Shown in pieces: positions 45,310 through 46,896 of a stretch of DNA of 46,896 nucleotides. Source of the DNA: an uncultured Treponema sp. (GTDB taxonomy: Bacteria; Spirochaetota; Spirochaetia; Treponematales; Treponemataceae). The stretch covers positions 1 through 46,896 of the forward strand of contig CALDIB010000058.1 in NCBI GenBank assembly GCA_937902125.1. The letters are read 5' to 3'. Numbering within the stretch: position 1 is the first letter of the stretch; each line of letters begins with the position of its first letter. The translations under genes and the position numbers were made by a program. Under the pieces are notes generated by a model. The model ran no database searches, was not told the origin of the DNA, and worked only from the letters and a program-made list of their open reading frames with translations.

Positions 45310-46729
45310 ACTTTAACTTTCCAGTCTGGACCAGGTCGCTATACCAATAGGCGCTGTCCTTTGGCGTTCGCTTTTGCGTCTCGAAGTCCACGTGAACCAA
45401 GCCGAATCGCTCGCTGTAGCCGCTGGCCCATTCAAAGTTGTCCAAGAGAGACCAGTAAAAGTAGCCGCGAATGTCGGCGCCGGCTTTGATGGCCTTTCCC
45501 AATTCCTGCAAATAGGAGCGGACAAAATCAATCCGCTGGATGTCGTGGCATTTTCCGTCAGGACTTAAGTTGTCGGCGCAGCTGATTCCGTTTTCCGTGA
45601 TGAAAATCGGCTTTTTGTAGCGTTCCCAAATGAACTTAAAAAAGTGGTTCATCGAGCGGGGCGTTACGGGCCACTTGGCGTGGGTCATGGGGTAGCCGTG
45701 GGGAAAGTTTTCCACCGCAAAGCCGTTCTTTTTTTCTTGCGCGGTTTTTGGAGCGCGGATTGAAAGGCCTTCGTAGATGTTTTGGCCGTGGAAGTCTATG
45801 GGGGTAGAAATGATTTTCATGTCGCCCGAAAGAATTTTTGGAAAGTCCTTTCCAAAGGCCTTTTGCGCGCCGGCGGGGTAGCGGCCAAAGTAAATCGGGT
45901 CGCACCAGTAGGTTAGGCAGTGGCCCATGAAAAGGCCGCTTCCTTTTTGAAAGCCGTATTTTTCGCCAGGCTCGCGCTCGTAAATCTCGACCGATTTTTT
46001 AAATGCCTCGACGTCCTCCGCGCTTTCTGTGGCGGGAAAATTTCCAAAGCCGGTGTGAGCCAAGCCAATCCTTGCCTTAGGAAAAGCCGCCCTAATCGCC
46101 TGCGCCATGGTTCCGTGGGTCAAAAGAATGTTGTGGACGATGTTCAAGACTTCCGCCTGGGGAACTTGCAAGCCCGGCGCCATCCAGCCAAGGTAGCCGC
46201 CAAGGACGCAGGGCATTTCGTTTATGGTGAAAAAGTTTTGAACGCGGTCGGAAAATTTTTTTACAATCAAGTCCGTGTATTCGGTCGCCCAGTGCCTTAT
46301 GTCGCGGTTCCGCCAGCCGCCCTTTCGCTCAAGCTCTAGCGGTAAATCCCAATGGTAAAGGGTTAGCCAAGGAGTAATTCCGCGCTTTAAAAGCTCGTCA
46401 ATCAGTCGGTCGTAAAAGTCCAAGCCCTTTTGGTTTGCGCTTCCGTGAACGGCTCCTCCGCGGCTGTCGGAACTGTAGTTAAGGACGCGGGGCCAGGACA
46501 CGCTAAAGCGGTAGTTTGGAATTTTTAAATCCGCCAAAAGCTTTACGTCTTCCTTGTAGCGGTGGTAGTGGTCGCAAGCCGTGTCGATGTTGGCGCCCCA
46601 AAAAGTTTTTCCCGGCCATCTGGAAAATTGGTCCCAAATGCTGGCCTGTTTTCCGTCCTCAAAGGCGGCTCCCTCAATTTGGGCTGCGGCCGTTGCCGTT
46701 CCCCAAATAAAATCTTTTGAAAATTGCAT
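45308..46729 (-). CDS. family 1 beta-glucosidase
   Basis: The 473-aa protein is a glycoside hydrolase of family 1, hydrolysing beta-glucosides such as cellobiose or aryl glucosides, or their 6-phosphates. The start FSKDFIWGTATAAAQIEG is typical, the acid/base Glu is E171 in FFTINEMP (normally NEP) and the nucleophile E379 in FITENGIS. No phosphoglycosidase Ser/Lys pattern was checked, so free versus phosphorylated substrate is open. No signal peptide: cytosolic. The promoter ends five bases before the ATG. No transporter gene is adjacent within the window. Confidence 0.93.
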   Translation of the reverse strand: MQFSKDFIWGTATAAAQIEGAAFEDGKQASIWDQFSRWPGKTFWGANIDTACDHYHRYKEDVKLLADLKIPNYRFSVSWPRVLNYSSDSRGGAVHGSANQKGLDFYDRLIDELLKRGITPWLTLYHWDLPLELERKGGWRNRDIRHWATEYTDLIVKKFSDRVQNFFTINEMPCVLGGYLGWMAPGLQVPQAEVLNIVHNILLTHGTMAQAIRAAFPKARIGLAHTGFGNFPATESAEDVEAFKKSVEIYEREPGEKYGFQKGSGLFMGHCLTYWCDPIYFGRYPAGAQKAFGKDFPKILSGDMKIISTPIDFHGQNIYEGLSIRAPKTAQEKKNGFAVENFPHGYPMTHAKWPVTPRSMNHFFKFIWERYKKPIFITENGISCADNLSPDGKCHDIQRIDFVRSYLQELGKAIKAGADIRGYFYWSLLDNFEWASGYSERFGLVHVDFETQKRTPKDSAYWYSDLVQTGKLK

Positions 46730-46734
46730 AGGGC

Positions 46735-46764
46735 ATTAAAAGCGTTTTTGCGGGAATCTGTCAA
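46735..46764 (-). promoter_or_regulatory. promoter of the beta-glucosidase gene, probably leaderless
   Basis: On the minus strand TTGACA (46764-46759), an 18-bp spacer and TTTAAT (46740-46735), five bases before the ATG, with no ribosome binding site. Confidence 0.7.
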
Positions 46765-46798
46765 GGGCCGCTCGTGCCTAAAAAAAACCTAAAAAAAA

Positions 46799-46827
46799 TT
46801 GACAATTCCTCTTTTTTTTATTAAAAT
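46799..46827 (+). promoter_or_regulatory. promoter reading out of the window
   Basis: TTGACA (46799-46804), 17-bp spacer, TAAAAT (46822-46827). Downstream, AAAGGAGG (46833-46840) has no start codon near it. Confidence 0.7.
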
Positions 46828-46843
46828 AAAGTAAAGGAGGATT

Positions 46844-46883
46844 TTTTAGGCTCTTCTCCAAAAAGTGTGGGTAGAGCCTAAAA
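46844..46883 (+). other. leader hairpin at the right edge
   Basis: TTTTAGGCTCT (46844-46854) and AGAGCCTAAAA (46873-46883) pair perfectly around an 18-base loop. It lies some ten bases after the predicted transcription start. The gene it precedes is outside the window, so it may be a regulatory leader or a small RNA. Confidence 0.5.
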
Positions 46884-46896
46884 TCATATTACGCCA

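Noticed and set aside
46211..46225. NEM in place of NEP in the beta-glucosidase acid/base motif as a loss of function.
   Set aside because: The catalytic glutamate is retained and only the following proline differs; the nucleophile motif is intact.

Overview
The window reads as a chromosomal segment of a Treponema-like spirochaete. Pointers are the housekeeping set with its characteristic neighbours, a nucleotide-sugar/molybdenum-hydroxylase-like operon whose order I recall from Treponema pallidum (cap5D-spsC-qor; from memory, not searched), lipoproteins with a short spirochaete-type lipobox, many TPR proteins, and a poly-G tract inside a promoter, a device known from T. pallidum tpr genes. 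GC content is moderate and coding density high. tRNA and tmRNA 3' CCA ends are not encoded. No rRNA and no CRISPR array were seen.

Layout. 1-2.5 kb: acpP, rnc, hisS. 2.6 kb: tRNA-Gly(TCC). 2.9-4.0 kb (minus): a NeuB/SpsE-type nonulosonate synthase. 4.3-8.4 kb: yebC-ruvC and ruvA-ruvB-queA, covering Holliday-junction processing and queuosine. 8.4-14.5 kb (minus): a tightly overlapping five-gene operon, in transcription order CapD/WbpM-type sugar dehydratase, DegT-type aminotransferase, then three subunits of a xanthine-dehydrogenase-like enzyme whose catalytic motifs look eroded. 14.6-16.4 kb: two secreted proteins, one with a very acidic middle and a SPOR domain. 16.47-16.85 kb: tmRNA (ssrA), followed to about 20.5 kb by an integrated-element remnant: a frameshifted tyrosine integrase, a 90-aa protein plus HipA-like kinase behind a repeat-bearing promoter, a CI/LexA-type repressor, and an orphan operator/promoter.

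20.6-23.6 kb (minus): a partner-switching module (RsbU-type phosphatase, STAS protein, RsbW-type ATPase) ending in a small membrane protein. 23.7-26.7 kb (minus): ParB-like-domain protein, metallophosphoesterase, and a membrane TPR protein with a degenerate Mrr-like tail. 26.8-30.1 kb: two TPR/coiled-coil envelope proteins. 30.1-33.6 kb (minus): mutL, xseB, xseA. 33.5-33.9 kb: a 66-bp tandem repeat that duplicates the xseA promoter area, then a three-hairpin palindromic element also present at the left edge of the window. 33.9-37.4 kb: LysM/M23 peptidase, zinc-ribbon protein, beta-propeller/deacetylase-like protein. 37.4-41.1 kb (minus): aroC, a secreted lipase with a C-terminal barrel-like region, a membrane protein. 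41.25-43.4 kb: dapA and asd (lysine/diaminopimelate branch). 43.4-45.3 kb: a lipoprotein gene flanked by direct repeats, with G10 between its -35 and -10 boxes and a leader containing a terminator-like hairpin. 45.3-46.7 kb (minus): family 1 beta-glucosidase.

The most interesting signals are the putatively phase-variable lipoprotein promoter, the degenerate molybdenum-hydroxylase complex embedded in a sugar operon, the HipA-like kinase with its small partner and repeated operator, and a recurring promoter layout in which the -10 box lies only 5-8 nt from the start codon, which suggests leaderless mRNAs. All functional calls rest on reading motifs by eye; no database search was run.
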